A stretch of DNA of 64,000 nucleotides from the NCBI RefSeq assembly GCF_001648175.1, contig NZ_CP015243.1, positions 4,278,001 through 4,342,000 on the forward strand, read 5' to 3'. The stretch comes from Halotalea alkalilenta (GTDB taxonomy: Bacteria > Pseudomonadota > Gammaproteobacteria > Pseudomonadales > Halomonadaceae). This document shows positions 36,208 to 46,213 of the stretch, piece after piece (position 1 is the stretch's first letter; the number at the start of each line of letters is the position of its first letter). The notes beneath the pieces are model-generated. The model had not been told where the DNA came from and did no database searches. It saw nothing but the letters and a program-made list of their open reading frames with translations. The position numbers were made by a program, and so were the translations under genes.

Positions 36208-36293
36208 GAAGACATCCTTGGCGTGTTATTGTTGAGAATCAAAAGGCTTCTCTTTGTAGCACGCCAAGAACCTAGACCAAAGTCGTACCTCGC

Positions 36294-37358
36294 TCAGTGC
36301 AGCTCCTCGGGGGCCACCTCGATCCAGTTGAGATCGGCACTCGGCTGCGCTCCTGCCGCGCGCTGCTGCTCGGCGGAGCGGCTGCGCCATTCACGCATCC
36401 GTTCGGTATGGCTGGCGCTGCGCGTGACCCAGACCCTCACACCGCCCTGCTCGATGTCGGTGCCGTTGAGCAGCATGTAGCCGTCCGAACCGGAGGTGTC
36501 CCCGGCGACCAGCACCGGCTTGTTCCATTGATCGATCCAGCCATAGATGGTGCCGAGCTTACCTTCGAACCAGGTCATCGGATTGACCAGATAGCTGGTC
36601 AGCACCATCCGCTGGCTCGCCGCCTGGTCGTACACGCCGTCTCTGATCGCGAACCGCGAGGTGGTCAGCTCACCGCTCTCGGGGTCCTTGAGCAGCGTAT
36701 TGACGCCGATCACGTGCTCGGGCGGCACGTTGTAGCCATAGCGAGGATCGGAGGCCACCATCCGCACTATCTCTTCGTTGGCGGCGGTGACGACGTAGAC
36801 CTCGATGCCGTTCTCCTGCAGGCGATTGTAGAGCTCCTGCATGCCGGCGAAGAGTCGCGGCGGCTCGACCTGGTATTCGACGTAGTCGTCGCCATCGTAG
36901 TAGTGGGTCGGCACCGGCTTGCCCTCGGCCAGCATCTCATCGACGTTGCGCTTGAGCTCCTCGAGGCTCAGTCCCGCGAACGACTGGGCGATCCACGGGT
37001 AGCAGACCAGATCATCGATCTCGCACAGCCGGTAGTAGTAGCTGAACAGGCTCTCGGGCTGCCCCTCTGCGTCCTTGAACGGAATCAGCTTGAGCGCCGG
37101 ATCGAGGTTTTCGCGGGTCAGTACGCCTTTGTTCTCGAGATAAGGCAGCAGCGACTCGGTGATATCGAACTGGTAGCTGGTGTTGTCCATATCGAACACC
37201 GCGTAGGCATGCTCGCGACCGCGGTTCTGTTCGATCATCGCATCGATCCTGGCGGCCGCTTCGGGCGGCCAGTGCTCGAGCTTGGTCTCGGCGAAGGCGA
37301 GATGCGTGGCAGTGACGCACAGCGCGCCGAACATCAAAGACGAGATAGTGCGTGTCAT
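36294..37358 (-). CDS. Phosphorylcholine phosphatase-like HAD enzyme, exported
   Basis: Protein of 354 residues with a cleavable signal (MTRTISSLMFGALCV...HLAFA). The HAD motifs are DMDNT (56-60), VVTAAN (motif II) and GDTSGSD (motif IV). This set and the length match the periplasmic phosphorylcholine phosphatase PchP of Pseudomonas aeruginosa, which frees choline from phosphorylcholine. The ATG at 37358 has a GAGAGGA site. It is on the same strand as the aminotransferase. The choline-kinase-like genes 6 kb away may or may not be connected. Confidence 0.85.
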   Translation of the reverse strand: MTRTISSLMFGALCVTATHLAFAETKLEHWPPEAAARIDAMIEQNRGREHAYAVFDMDNTSYQFDITESLLPYLENKGVLTRENLDPALKLIPFKDAEGQPESLFSYYYRLCEIDDLVCYPWIAQSFAGLSLEELKRNVDEMLAEGKPVPTHYYDGDDYVEYQVEPPRLFAGMQELYNRLQENGIEVYVVTAANEEIVRMVASDPRYGYNVPPEHVIGVNTLLKDPESGELTTSRFAIRDGVYDQAASQRMVLTSYLVNPMTWFEGKLGTIYGWIDQWNKPVLVAGDTSGSDGYMLLNGTDIEQGGVRVWVTRSASHTERMREWRSRSAEQQRAAGAQPSADLNWIEVAPEELH

Positions 37359-37496
37359 GACGATCCTCTCGGCATAGTTATCGTTGGATTTGGTTATGGT
37401 TGGATTTGCCAGCGCCAACGCGGCGTCGGCGCCAAAACCCTAACATCGCCGTAAATTTTATTGAATGGGCAATCAAAAAAGAGGCGGCGCAGCGGC

Positions 37497-38984
37497 TCAA
37501 AGCAACCGTTCCAACCTCAATACCCTCGCGACCCAGGCCTGGAAACGCCGCCACGGATTGCCTCGCTCGCTGTGATATCGACGCAGCCGGCCACTGCCAT
37601 CATCGGATATCCAGGTCAGCCGCCCCTGGTCGATGTGTACCGCATAGCTGTGCTCGGGCAGCGCACCGAACGCGTTGATTCCACGCAGCTCGCGATTGAG
37701 CTCGACGCTCTCTATCACGACTCCGAGCTCGCAGTTCCACCACACCGATCGAGGGTCGAGATTGAACGAGGCGATCATCAGCCGGTCATGATCGAACGCG
37801 AAGGTCTTGGCATGCAGCGAATTGGAACGCGGCCGGGAGAGCTTGAGCCTGGTCCGCGCGCGCAGCCGGGCACGCATCCGTGACCTGGTCAGCGGCTGGT
37901 AGCGAATTTCATAGAGTTTCGCCCCCGCCGCCAGCAGCGGCTTGCGCCAGGGTGCGTAACCGCCGTGCACCAGCGGCACGTCGGTGGCTTCCAATGCGTT
38001 AGTGATCGCCACCACCTTCACCCCGCGCGCGAGCAGGGCGAACAGGTCGATGCCGTCGAGATCATGGGGAATCAGGTAGCCAGAGACCACCTCCAGGCTA
38101 TGCTCGACCCGATCGAGCTCTTCGACCACCTTGCCGCTCATCCGCAATTCGCGAGGCGGCAGGCCGCGCATCGCGGCCACCTCTGGGTCGTCCCACAGTA
38201 CTCGCGCAGCGGCCCACTCGAGCCGCCCGGCGAGTTCGTCGCGGTCATCCCGGCGCAGTTCATCGAGCGCTTCGTCGTACTCCTTGCCTGTCCGCGAAGG
38301 CTCGGCGCAAATCCTCTCCAGCTCGTCATCCAGCGCCCGCCAAGCCTGCCCATCGCGCGCACGCGCGAACTTCCGAAGCGGCACCGCCAGCGAATGGCTC
38401 CAGTAGGCATCGAAGCTCTGGCCCAATCGCTCGGGCGTCTCGCCACCGACGGCCAGCGCATCGATATCGATGAACAAGTGGCGGGAATCGGAGCTGAAGT
38501 AGTCATCGCCAAGATTGCGACCGCCGAAGATCGCCAGGCTGCGATCGGCCAACCACAGCTTGTTATGCATCCGCCGATGCAGTCGGCGGACATTGAGCAC
38601 CAGGCTCGCGAGCCGGGTGAGGGTGAAGCGGCGCCCGGAGGGAATGGGATTGAACAGCCGCACTTCGATGTTGGGATGGCTATCGAGCTTGGCGAGGCGG
38701 TACTGCTGGTGACCTACGCTCAAATCATCGAGCAGCAGCCGGACTTTGACTCCGCGCTGCGCAGCCTGGATCAGTTGGCGCAGCAGCCGCCGGGTGCTGT
38801 GGCCATCCTCGAAGATGTAGGTCTGCACGTCCAGGCTGTGACACGCCCGCTCGGCAAGCAGCGCCCGTCGTGCATGCGCCTCGATACCATGAATCAGCAG
38901 CTGGAAGCCGCTGTGACCGCCTCGCCCATCGGCAAGCGACCTTGCCCACTCGGCTTCGCTCTCGCGCTGATCGATCGAACCCAT
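37497..38984 (-). CDS. Phospholipase D family protein, cardiolipin synthase C-like
   Basis: Protein of 495 residues with two HKD motifs. The first is HNKLWLAD (His140, Lys142, Asp147) followed by GGRNLGDDYF. The second is HAKTFAFD followed by IASFNLDPRS. The family makes cardiolipin from phosphatidylglycerol and/or phosphatidylethanolamine at the membrane. The ATG at 38984 has an AGGAG site six bases upstream. It diverges from the thioredoxin-like gene by 41 bases. Confidence 0.88.
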   Translation of the reverse strand: MGSIDQRESEAEWARSLADGRGGHSGFQLLIHGIEAHARRALLAERACHSLDVQTYIFEDGHSTRRLLRQLIQAAQRGVKVRLLLDDLSVGHQQYRLAKLDSHPNIEVRLFNPIPSGRRFTLTRLASLVLNVRRLHRRMHNKLWLADRSLAIFGGRNLGDDYFSSDSRHLFIDIDALAVGGETPERLGQSFDAYWSHSLAVPLRKFARARDGQAWRALDDELERICAEPSRTGKEYDEALDELRRDDRDELAGRLEWAAARVLWDDPEVAAMRGLPPRELRMSGKVVEELDRVEHSLEVVSGYLIPHDLDGIDLFALLARGVKVVAITNALEATDVPLVHGGYAPWRKPLLAAGAKLYEIRYQPLTRSRMRARLRARTRLKLSRPRSNSLHAKTFAFDHDRLMIASFNLDPRSVWWNCELGVVIESVELNRELRGINAFGALPEHSYAVHIDQGRLTWISDDGSGRLRRYHSERGNPWRRFQAWVARVLRLERLL

Positions 38985-39025
38985 GCTTGCTCCTGGTCGA
39001 TGCCGGCAACGCCTGGCGACTGAAA

Positions 39026-39898
39026 ATGGCCTTCGCACCGCCGATGACACCAGACAGTACTCAGCGCCCGCAGGATAACCCGCGTATCCCGCCCCGCCCA
39101 CTAAAGGCGCAGGAGGCCTCGATCAACGCATTCTCGCTAGGCTCTTTGGTGCTGCCGCTTGCACCGCTGCACGCCGCGCTCGCCGTACTGGTACTGCTCG
39201 CCCTCGGTGCCGGGCGCGCGGAACGCCCGCGCCTGCTCGGTCGTGCGGCGCTGGCCGTCGCATTCGGGCTGGTCATACGAGCGCTGATACCGGCGCTCGA
39301 CGACGAACTCGGAGACTGGCTGGCAGTGCTCGCGGCGCTTGCCGTGCTAGTGCCCTCGAGCCTGCACCAGCGCGCCACGCGACGGCACAAGGCCCGGGAG
39401 CTTCTCGCCCTGGCGCTCGCGCTGGCGACGTGGCATCTGCTCGAGTACAGCGCCCCGCTGGCACCTCGATTGCCTGACCAGCTGGCGCTGCCAGCGCTCG
39501 AACGGCTCGACGGCACTTTGCGCCACGCCTCGCCGCCTCCTGGCTCACCGCACCCTGCCAGGCCGCTGCTGCTGGTGCTATGGCGCAGCGACTGCGCACC
39601 ATGCCTCGCTCAGCTCGCTCTACTGTCCGCAGAGCCGATCCCGGCCGCCGCAGCCGAGACGCTGCTGGTCAACCAGGGTGAAAGCCTGCTCGCCAACCTT
39701 CGCGCCCTCGGTGCTCATCGCGACGGCGCATTGCGCGATCCCGGCCAGCGGCTCCAAGCCGCCGCCGGCACCCAGGGGCTTCCGCTCACCATCCTGCTCG
39801 ACCGCGACGGCCGGGTGCTGGAATGGCACCTCGGCGCCTTCGGCTCGCGTGAATGGAGACGCTGGCGTACGCGTCTGCCGGAAGGTGCGATGCATTAG
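39026..39898 (+). CDS. Membrane-anchored thioredoxin-like (TlpA-type) protein
   Basis: Protein of about 290 residues. The N-terminal half has around four hydrophobic segments (about 38-62, 73-90, 99-112, 125-141), resembling the membrane part of TlpA-type reductases. The C-terminal half is a thioredoxin fold with LWRSDCAPCLAQL (Cys190, Cys193) and a cis-Pro region near GLPLTILLDRDG. It probably reduces disulfides in the periplasm. The start is uncertain (39026 or 39044); no good ribosome site is seen. rapA follows after 129 bases. Confidence 0.8.
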   Translation: MAFAPPMTPDSTQRPQDNPRIPPRPLKAQEASINAFSLGSLVLPLAPLHAALAVLVLLALGAGRAERPRLLGRAALAVAFGLVIRALIPALDDELGDWLAVLAALAVLVPSSLHQRATRRHKARELLALALALATWHLLEYSAPLAPRLPDQLALPALERLDGTLRHASPPPGSPHPARPLLLVLWRSDCAPCLAQLALLSAEPIPAAAAETLLVNQGESLLANLRALGAHRDGALRDPGQRLQAAAGTQGLPLTILLDRDGRVLEWHLGAFGSREWRRWRTRLPEGAMH

Positions 39899-40027
39899 CG
39901 CGTGAAGCGTCGCTGACAAGCCGCTAGAATACGCGCCCCCTGATTGATGTCGGCGCGCCGACCGCAGCGACGACTCTTCGACCCGATTTGAGCTCTCGAT
40001 TCAACTAAGGCCAGACTTGCGACTGCT

Positions 40028-42979
40028 ATGAGCGAATTCATTCCCGGCCAGCGCTGGATCAGCGACGGCGAGGCCGAACTAGGGCTGGGCACCATCCTCA
40101 AGTGCGACTTCCGCACCGTCATGGTGCTGTTCAACGCACGCGAAGAAACGCGTACCTACAGTGTGCGGCAGGCACCGCTCACCCGTGTCGCGTTCTCGAG
40201 CGGCGATCGCGTCGAATCCGATCTTGGAGAGCGCCTGCGGGTGGTCGACACCAAGGAGATCGACGGGCTTTTGACCTACATCTGCCAGCCAGATGGCGAA
40301 TCCACCGCCAGCGCTGCGCTGATCGAGCTGCCCGAAGCGCGGCTCAACGACAAGATGCAGTTCCACCAGGCGCGGGACCGGCTGCTCACCGGCCAGGTCG
40401 ACCGCAACGACTGGTTCAACCTGCGCTATCGCAGTCTGCAGCACATCCAGCGGTTGCAGCGCCACGCAGCCCACGGCTTCTGTGGCCCGCGCATCGACCT
40501 GGTGTCGCACCAGCTGGCGATCGCCGACGAAGTCAGCTCGCGCCACCGCCCTCGGGTACTGCTTGCCGACGAGGTCGGGCTGGGCAAGACCATCGAAGCA
40601 GGGCTGATTCTCCATCGGCTGCTGCTCAACGAACGAATCTCCCGGGTGCTGGTGCTGGTGCCGGCCAGCCTCTGCCACCAGTGGCTGGTCGAGCTGCTGC
40701 GCCGCTTCGATCTCGCCTTCACCCTGCTCGACGAGCACCAGAGCGAAGCGCTCGAGCGCGATGCCAATCCGTTCGAAAGCAGCCAGTGGGTGATCGCCAG
40801 CCAGCAATGGCTGTTCGCTAACCCGCGGCGCCAGCGCGAGGCCGAGGAGGCGGGCTGGGACCTGCTGATCGTCGACGAGGCCCATCATCTCGACGCCAGC
40901 GACGAAGAGAGCGGCTATGCCTGCGTCGAGCGCCTCGCCGGCGGCGACTGCGGCCTGCTGCTGCTTACCGCGACCCCCGAGCAGATGGGCATCGAGCGCC
41001 ACTTCGAGCGCCTGCGCCTGCTCGATCCCGAGCGCTACCATGACCTCGAGCGCTTCCGCGCCGAGGAGCAGGGTTTCGCCCGGCTCGCCGACCAGCTCGA
41101 GCGGCTGGGTGAGGCGCTCGATACCGATGGCACGATCGATGCTGCGCTGGTCAGCGAATTGGCCACCACCGTGGGCGACGACCAGGATGCCCGTGCCCAG
41201 CTCGATACCCTGGTGACGGCCGCGGCCGGCGACGCGCGCGACACCGCGCATCGCGCGCTGCGCCAGCTGCTGCTCGACCGCCACGGCATCGGCCGGGTGA
41301 TGTTTCACAACAGTCGTCGCGAGATCGAAGGCTTTCCCGAGCGCAGGCTCTCGGTCTCTATGCTCGAGCCGCCGATGCCCTACCGGCGGGTGCTGCGCCG
41401 GCTCGAGCGTGACGAGGAGTACCTCGACACCCTGATGGTCGAGCATGAGCTCGCCTATCCCGATGCGTTGATCTACCCCGAGCTGACCTACACCGCGCTC
41501 GCCGGCGAGGAGGCCGATCCCTGGTGGCGCCTCGACCCCAGGGTCGAGTGGCTGCGCCAATGGGTGAAGACCCACCCGGGCCAGAAGGCGCTGGTGATCT
41601 GCCATTCCAACGAGACCGCACGGGATCTCGCCACCGCGCTGCAGGTCCTCAGCGGCCAGCACGTGCCGGTGTTCCATGAAGGCACCTCGCTGGTCGAGCG
41701 TGATCGCGCCGCGGCCGACTTCGCCGACGCAGAGGATGGCAGCCCGCTGCTGATCTGCTCCGAGATCGGCTCCGAAGGGCGCAACTTCCAGTTCTGCCAC
41801 CATCTGGTGCTGTTCGACCTGCCTCCCCACCCGGATCTGCTCGAGCAGCGCATCGGCCGGCTCGACCGGATCGGCCAGCGCTTCCCGATCGAGCTGCACG
41901 TGGCTTGCTTCGAGGGTGCCCCCGACGGTGCGCTGATGCATTGGTATCGCGACGGAGTGGAAGCCTTCGGCGCTCCCAATGGGCTCGGCGGAGAGCTGTT
42001 CGAAGCGTTCAACCAAGAGCTCGACGAAGCGCTGCTCGACGCCGACAAGCTCGATGGCCTGGTCGAGCGTACCGCCGAGCGCCGCCGCGAGCGGCTGGCC
42101 GAACGCGCGGCGGGGCGCTATAGGCTGCTGGCCAAGAGCATCGCCGAGCGCGGTCGGGTCGAGGAGCTCAAGCGCGCGATCATCGAACTCGACGAAGACG
42201 CGAAGCTGCCAAGCTACCTGGAGCAAGCGTTCGATGTCTTCGGTGTCGAGACCAGCGATCTGGGCGATGGCTTGCTCCATCTGGTCGCCGGACCGCACAT
42301 GCTCGACGGCCTGCCGGGGCTCGCCAAGGGCGAGGAAGGCTTCACCGCGACCCTTTCGCGCGCGCAGGCGCTGTCCCGCGACGATGTCCAGCGGCTCAGC
42401 TGGGAGCATCCGCTGGTGCGCGAAATGCTCGGCCGCGCGCTCGAGGGCACGCTCGGCAACACCGCCCTGGCGCTGCTCAAGCACCCCGCGATTCCCGGCG
42501 GCCGGCTGATGGCCGAGATGGTCTTCGTCACCCATACCCCGGCACCGCGCCGCTATCAGGCGGGACGCTTCCTGCCGCCGACCACGGTGCGGGTGCTGCT
42601 CGACGACCAGGGCCAGAACCTCACTGACAAGGTCTCCTTCGGCGGGCTCGCCAAGAACCTGCGCAAGGTCAAGCGCACGATGGCGCGGGACCTGATCAAG
42701 CAGTGCCTGCCCCAGCTACGCGATTTGCTCGAACGCGCCGAGGTCGAGGCAGAGCGCACCCTGCCGACGCTGATCGAAGATGGGCAGCAGAGATTGGCTG
42801 CGGGCCTGGACCGCGAGATCGCCCGGCTGCGCGCACTGGCGGGCCGCAATCCCGCAGTGCGCGACGAAGAGATCGATGCGCTGGTCGCGGAGCGCGGCAC
42901 GCTGAGTGCCGCGATCAATGACACCCGCCTGCGTCTCGATGCGGTGAGGGTCATCGTCACTGTCGGAGCCGAAGACTAG
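40028..42979 (+). CDS. rapA: RNA polymerase-associated helicase-like ATPase RapA
   Basis: Protein of 983 residues (E. coli 968). RapA is a Swi2/Snf2 ATPase that binds RNA polymerase and helps recycle it after transcription. N-terminal Tudor-like domains (1-105) begin MSEFIPGQRWIS. The Walker A segment DEVGLGKTIEAG and the VDEAHHLD box are present, and helicase motif VI reads QRIGRLDRIGQ. The RapA-specific C-terminal half is complete. Its stop overlaps that of the epimerase gene on the other strand by four bases. Confidence 0.97.
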   Translation: MSEFIPGQRWISDGEAELGLGTILKCDFRTVMVLFNAREETRTYSVRQAPLTRVAFSSGDRVESDLGERLRVVDTKEIDGLLTYICQPDGESTASAALIELPEARLNDKMQFHQARDRLLTGQVDRNDWFNLRYRSLQHIQRLQRHAAHGFCGPRIDLVSHQLAIADEVSSRHRPRVLLADEVGLGKTIEAGLILHRLLLNERISRVLVLVPASLCHQWLVELLRRFDLAFTLLDEHQSEALERDANPFESSQWVIASQQWLFANPRRQREAEEAGWDLLIVDEAHHLDASDEESGYACVERLAGGDCGLLLLTATPEQMGIERHFERLRLLDPERYHDLERFRAEEQGFARLADQLERLGEALDTDGTIDAALVSELATTVGDDQDARAQLDTLVTAAAGDARDTAHRALRQLLLDRHGIGRVMFHNSRREIEGFPERRLSVSMLEPPMPYRRVLRRLERDEEYLDTLMVEHELAYPDALIYPELTYTALAGEEADPWWRLDPRVEWLRQWVKTHPGQKALVICHSNETARDLATALQVLSGQHVPVFHEGTSLVERDRAAADFADAEDGSPLLICSEIGSEGRNFQFCHHLVLFDLPPHPDLLEQRIGRLDRIGQRFPIELHVACFEGAPDGALMHWYRDGVEAFGAPNGLGGELFEAFNQELDEALLDADKLDGLVERTAERRRERLAERAAGRYRLLAKSIAERGRVEELKRAIIELDEDAKLPSYLEQAFDVFGVETSDLGDGLLHLVAGPHMLDGLPGLAKGEEGFTATLSRAQALSRDDVQRLSWEHPLVREMLGRALEGTLGNTALALLKHPAIPGGRLMAEMVFVTHTPAPRRYQAGRFLPPTTVRVLLDDQGQNLTDKVSFGGLAKNLRKVKRTMARDLIKQCLPQLRDLLERAEVEAERTLPTLIEDGQQRLAAGLDREIARLRALAGRNPAVRDEEIDALVAERGTLSAAINDTRLRLDAVRVIVTVGAED

Positions 42980-43884
42980 CGCGAGCGCTCCCGCCCGAGC
43001 ATTGCCGCGAGCGCGCCGTCGAGTTCGGGATGAGAGAATTCGAATCCCGCCTCGAGCAGCCGGCGCGGGCGCATGTCGGCACCGGTGAGCAGCATGCGCG
43101 ACATCTCACCGAGGCCGAGCTCGAGCAGCCGCGCCGGGATCCGCCACGGCACCGGTCGGTGCAGCGCCCGCCCCAGTGCCGCCATGAACTCGGCGTTGCG
43201 CAGCGGGCGCGGCGCGCTCAGGTTGAACACCCCCGCCTGGGCGCGGTCCTCGAGCAGCCACACCAGCGCCTCGACCAAGTCGCTGCGTGCTATCCACGGC
43301 ATGAACTGGCAGCCATCACCGAGCCTAGCGCCGGCGCCAAAGCGCACCGCCGGCAGCATCGAGCGCAGCATCCCACCCTCTGGATCCAGCACCAGCCCGA
43401 AACGCGCGATCACCAGGCGCATACCAAGCGACTCGACCGGCTTCGCCGCCTGCTCCCAGAGGGCGCAGAGGCGATGGGCGAACTCATCGTGAGCAGGCGT
43501 CGCCTCGTCGACCTCGCGCTCGCCTTGATCACCGTAGTAGCCCATCGCCGAGGCGGAAATCATCACCGCAGGCGGAGAATCGAGGCGCCGGCACAGCGCT
43601 ACCAGGTCAGCGGTGGCCGCGACCCTGCTGTCGATCAGCGTGCGCTTGCGTGACTCGCTCCAACGCCCGCCGAAGATCGGCGCGCCCGCCAGATTGATGA
43701 CCGCAGCCACCGGCTCACCGGAAAAGCCAACCGCGCTGTCATGCGCATCCACCTCGATGCCGATCCGCTTGGCCGCGCCGCGGGGGTCGCGAGAGACCAC
43801 GCCCAGCCGGTGGCCGGCGGCCTTCAGTCGATGGCATAGCGCCCGACCGACGAAGCCGGTGGCACCACTCAAGACCACGTACAT
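42976..43884 (-). CDS. TIGR01777 family NAD(P)-dependent epimerase (YfcH-like)
   Basis: Protein of 302 residues of the extended SDR superfamily. The nucleotide-binding loop is SGATGFVG near the N-terminus. INLAGAPIFGGRW and ISASAMGYYGD are typical of TIGR01777 proteins, and a DUF1731 C-terminus (RMLLTGADMRPRRLLEAGF) is present. The substrate is unknown in the family. The ATG at 43884 (MYVVLSG) is favoured by a GAGGA site; an upstream ATG at 43899 is possible. It is convergent with rapA, with overlapping stops. Confidence 0.9.
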   Translation of the reverse strand: MYVVLSGATGFVGRALCHRLKAAGHRLGVVSRDPRGAAKRIGIEVDAHDSAVGFSGEPVAAVINLAGAPIFGGRWSESRKRTLIDSRVAATADLVALCRRLDSPPAVMISASAMGYYGDQGEREVDEATPAHDEFAHRLCALWEQAAKPVESLGMRLVIARFGLVLDPEGGMLRSMLPAVRFGAGARLGDGCQFMPWIARSDLVEALVWLLEDRAQAGVFNLSAPRPLRNAEFMAALGRALHRPVPWRIPARLLELGLGEMSRMLLTGADMRPRRLLEAGFEFSHPELDGALAAMLGRERSR

Positions 43885-44109
43885 ACGAGCATTCCTCATC
43901 GCGCGACATCACGCCGCTCTACCTACGGTAGTTCCCCACCTCCCCGCTCGCCATGCCCACCTTGGCATGAGATGGCCTCGCGTCAGCACCATCGCTGCCT
44001 CTCCGAGGGCATCGATGCCTCCCCTTCCATGCCTCAGGCGTCGTACCATGGGCGGGACACGCGCTCCCGTTCGACCGGGACAGATACACGTTTTCAGAGC
44101 CGCTCGCCC

Positions 44110-44487
44110 ATGCAAAGCACGCTGATCATCCTCGCCCATGGATCGACCGATCCCACCTGGCAGGCCCCCTTCACCACGCTCGAGGCGCGCCTTCGCGAAC
44201 GGCTGGGCCCTCAGCTACGGCTCGCCTACATGGAGCTTTGCTCGCCACTGCTTGAAGAGGTGGTACAGGAACTCGCCGAGGCGCATCCCGAAGGTACCCG
44301 CATCGACGTCCTGCCGCTGTTCTTCGCCTCCGGGCGCCACCTGCGCAAGGACGTGCCGGCGCAGCTCGAGGCACTCGCCCAGCAGCACCCCAGGCTCGAG
44401 CTGGCCCTGCTGCCGCCGGTTGGGCAGCATCCGGCATTCATCGATGTGGTAGCGGAAATCGTCGCGGAACGCGGCCTGCAGGCGTGA
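44110..44487 (+). CDS. Small CbiX/SirB-type chelatase
   Basis: Protein of 125 residues, one chelatase domain. LILAHGSTDP carries the metal-binding His10 and LPLFFASGRHLRKDVP a second conserved His. Small CbiX forms insert metal into sirohydrochlorin for sirohaem or cobalamin synthesis. No haem or cobalamin genes are adjacent. Its 3' end precedes phrB, which has its own AGGAGG site. Confidence 0.88.
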   Translation: MQSTLIILAHGSTDPTWQAPFTTLEARLRERLGPQLRLAYMELCSPLLEEVVQELAEAHPEGTRIDVLPLFFASGRHLRKDVPAQLEALAQQHPRLELALLPPVGQHPAFIDVVAEIVAERGLQA

Positions 44488-44510
44488 GCCGCCGGATCGA
44501 GGAGGAAGCG

Positions 44511-45932
44511 ATGCCCCAGCGCCAGTTGGTCTGGTTCAGAAACGACCTGCGCTGCGCAGACCATCGCGCGCTCTACGCCGCCAGCGCCAGGGGCGAGGTG
44601 ATCGCGCTCATCTCCCCCTGCTACGGGCAGTGGCGGGAACACGGCCATGGCGCCAACAAGCTGGATTTCTGGTATCGCAACGCAAAGGCGCTCGCCGCAC
44701 AGCTCGATGCGCTGAACATCCCGGTGCAGGTACTCGAGGCCGAGCGCTTCGACCAGGTGCCCGAGGCGCTGGTGGATCGGGCTCGAGCACTCGGCTGCGA
44801 CGCCTTGCACTTCAACGACGAGTACGCGGTCAACGAACGCGAGCGCGACCGTCGGGTAGCCGAGGCTTGTCGCGCCGCGGGGCTCGAAGTGCATCGCCAT
44901 ACCGATGCCGTGCAGTTCGCGCCCGGTGAGCTCAGAACCGGCAAGGGGGAGTACTACAGCGTCTTCACCCCGTTCGCCAAAGCCTGGCACCGCGCGCTGG
45001 AGGGATCTCGGCTGAAGCCCTCGCCCATGCCCGAGCGCCAGCCCGCTCCAACCGACGTGGTGAACGAAGATATTCCCGCCCCGCCACGGCCCGCGACGAT
45101 CGATACCGCCCTCTGGCCGGCTGGAGAGGAGGAAGCGCAGGCGAGGCTCTCACGATTCATCCGTGATCGAGTGCGCCTTTATCAGCGCGATCGGGACTTT
45201 CCCGCCCAGGCCGCGACCAGCGCTTTGTCCGCCTATCTGGCCATCGGGGCGATCTCGGCCCGCCAGTGTCTCAATGCGGTCCTGCACCATAATAATGGGC
45301 ATCTCGCCGACGGCGACGCAGGCACCTCGGCCTGGGTCAATGAACTGGTATGGCGGGAGTTCTACCAGCACATTCTGGTCGGCTATCCCCAGGTCTGTCG
45401 TCATCGCCCGTTTCGCCAGGAAGCACAGCGGATCCGCTGGCGCGATGCTCCCGAGGAGCTCGAAGCCTGGCGACAGGGACGCACCGGCTACCCGTTGATC
45501 GATGCAGCGATGCGCCAATTGGTCGAGACCGGGTGGATGCACAATCGGCTGCGCATGGTCACTGCGATGTTCCTTACCAAGCATCTGCTGATCGACTGGC
45601 GAGAGGGGGAAGCTTTCTTTCTCGATCACCTGGTCGACGGAGAGCTCGGCGCCAACAATGGCGGCTGGCAGTGGGCCGCCTCGACCGGCACCGACGCTGC
45701 GCCCTACTTCCGCCTGTTCAATCCGACCACTCAGTCGCGGCGTTTCGATCCCGACGGCGCCTTCATTGCCTCCTGGCTCGAGGGCTTCGAGGAGCTCGAT
45801 GCCAAGGCGCGCCACGCGCCGAGCGCGCAGCAGCGTGAGGCGTGCGGCTACCCTGCACCGATCGTCGATCACCGCGCAGCGCGTGAACGGGCGCTGTCTA
45901 CTTTCGCCGCAGCATTCAAGCACCACGGCTAA
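44511..45932 (+). CDS. phrB: Deoxyribodipyrimidine photolyase
   Basis: Protein of 473 residues, class I CPD photolyase size. It repairs pyrimidine dimers with light using FAD and an antenna cofactor. The N-terminal domain begins QLVWFRNDLRCADHRAL. The FAD domain contains WVNELVWREFYQHIL, the GWMHNRLRMVTAMFL segment and NNGGWQWAASTGTD. The ATG at 44511 has a near-perfect AGGAGG site; a GTG at 44484 is less likely. Confidence 0.95.
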   Translation: MPQRQLVWFRNDLRCADHRALYAASARGEVIALISPCYGQWREHGHGANKLDFWYRNAKALAAQLDALNIPVQVLEAERFDQVPEALVDRARALGCDALHFNDEYAVNERERDRRVAEACRAAGLEVHRHTDAVQFAPGELRTGKGEYYSVFTPFAKAWHRALEGSRLKPSPMPERQPAPTDVVNEDIPAPPRPATIDTALWPAGEEEAQARLSRFIRDRVRLYQRDRDFPAQAATSALSAYLAIGAISARQCLNAVLHHNNGHLADGDAGTSAWVNELVWREFYQHILVGYPQVCRHRPFRQEAQRIRWRDAPEELEAWRQGRTGYPLIDAAMRQLVETGWMHNRLRMVTAMFLTKHLLIDWREGEAFFLDHLVDGELGANNGGWQWAASTGTDAAPYFRLFNPTTQSRRFDPDGAFIASWLEGFEELDAKARHAPSAQQREACGYPAPIVDHRAARERALSTFAAAFKHHG

Positions 45933-46213
45933 GTATGTGATGATTAGCCTGTGGCGGGCGCCTCATCGAGCATCGGGCTTCGATTTAGTCACCCGCCGCA
46001 CAGCTATGGCATAATGCCGCCGGCTGATGCCCACGTGGCGTGCACAAGATCCTCGCCACGACAGGGCCTGACACCCCCGCGCCAGGTGACCACCAGGCAC
46101 GGCGCAGCGCCGGGAACGCTAGAATGGCGCGATTGGCGGGCACCGGGTGACATGCTCTAAACTCGGGCGCCTGACGAACAAGCCCCCTACCCAGATCTTC
46201 GGAAAGCGTCTCT

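Noticed and set aside
40079..42535. An open frame of about 820 codons on the minus strand opposite rapA
   Set aside because: It is fully antisense to a complete, conserved RapA protein and has no recognisable domain. Such frames arise from GC-biased third positions.
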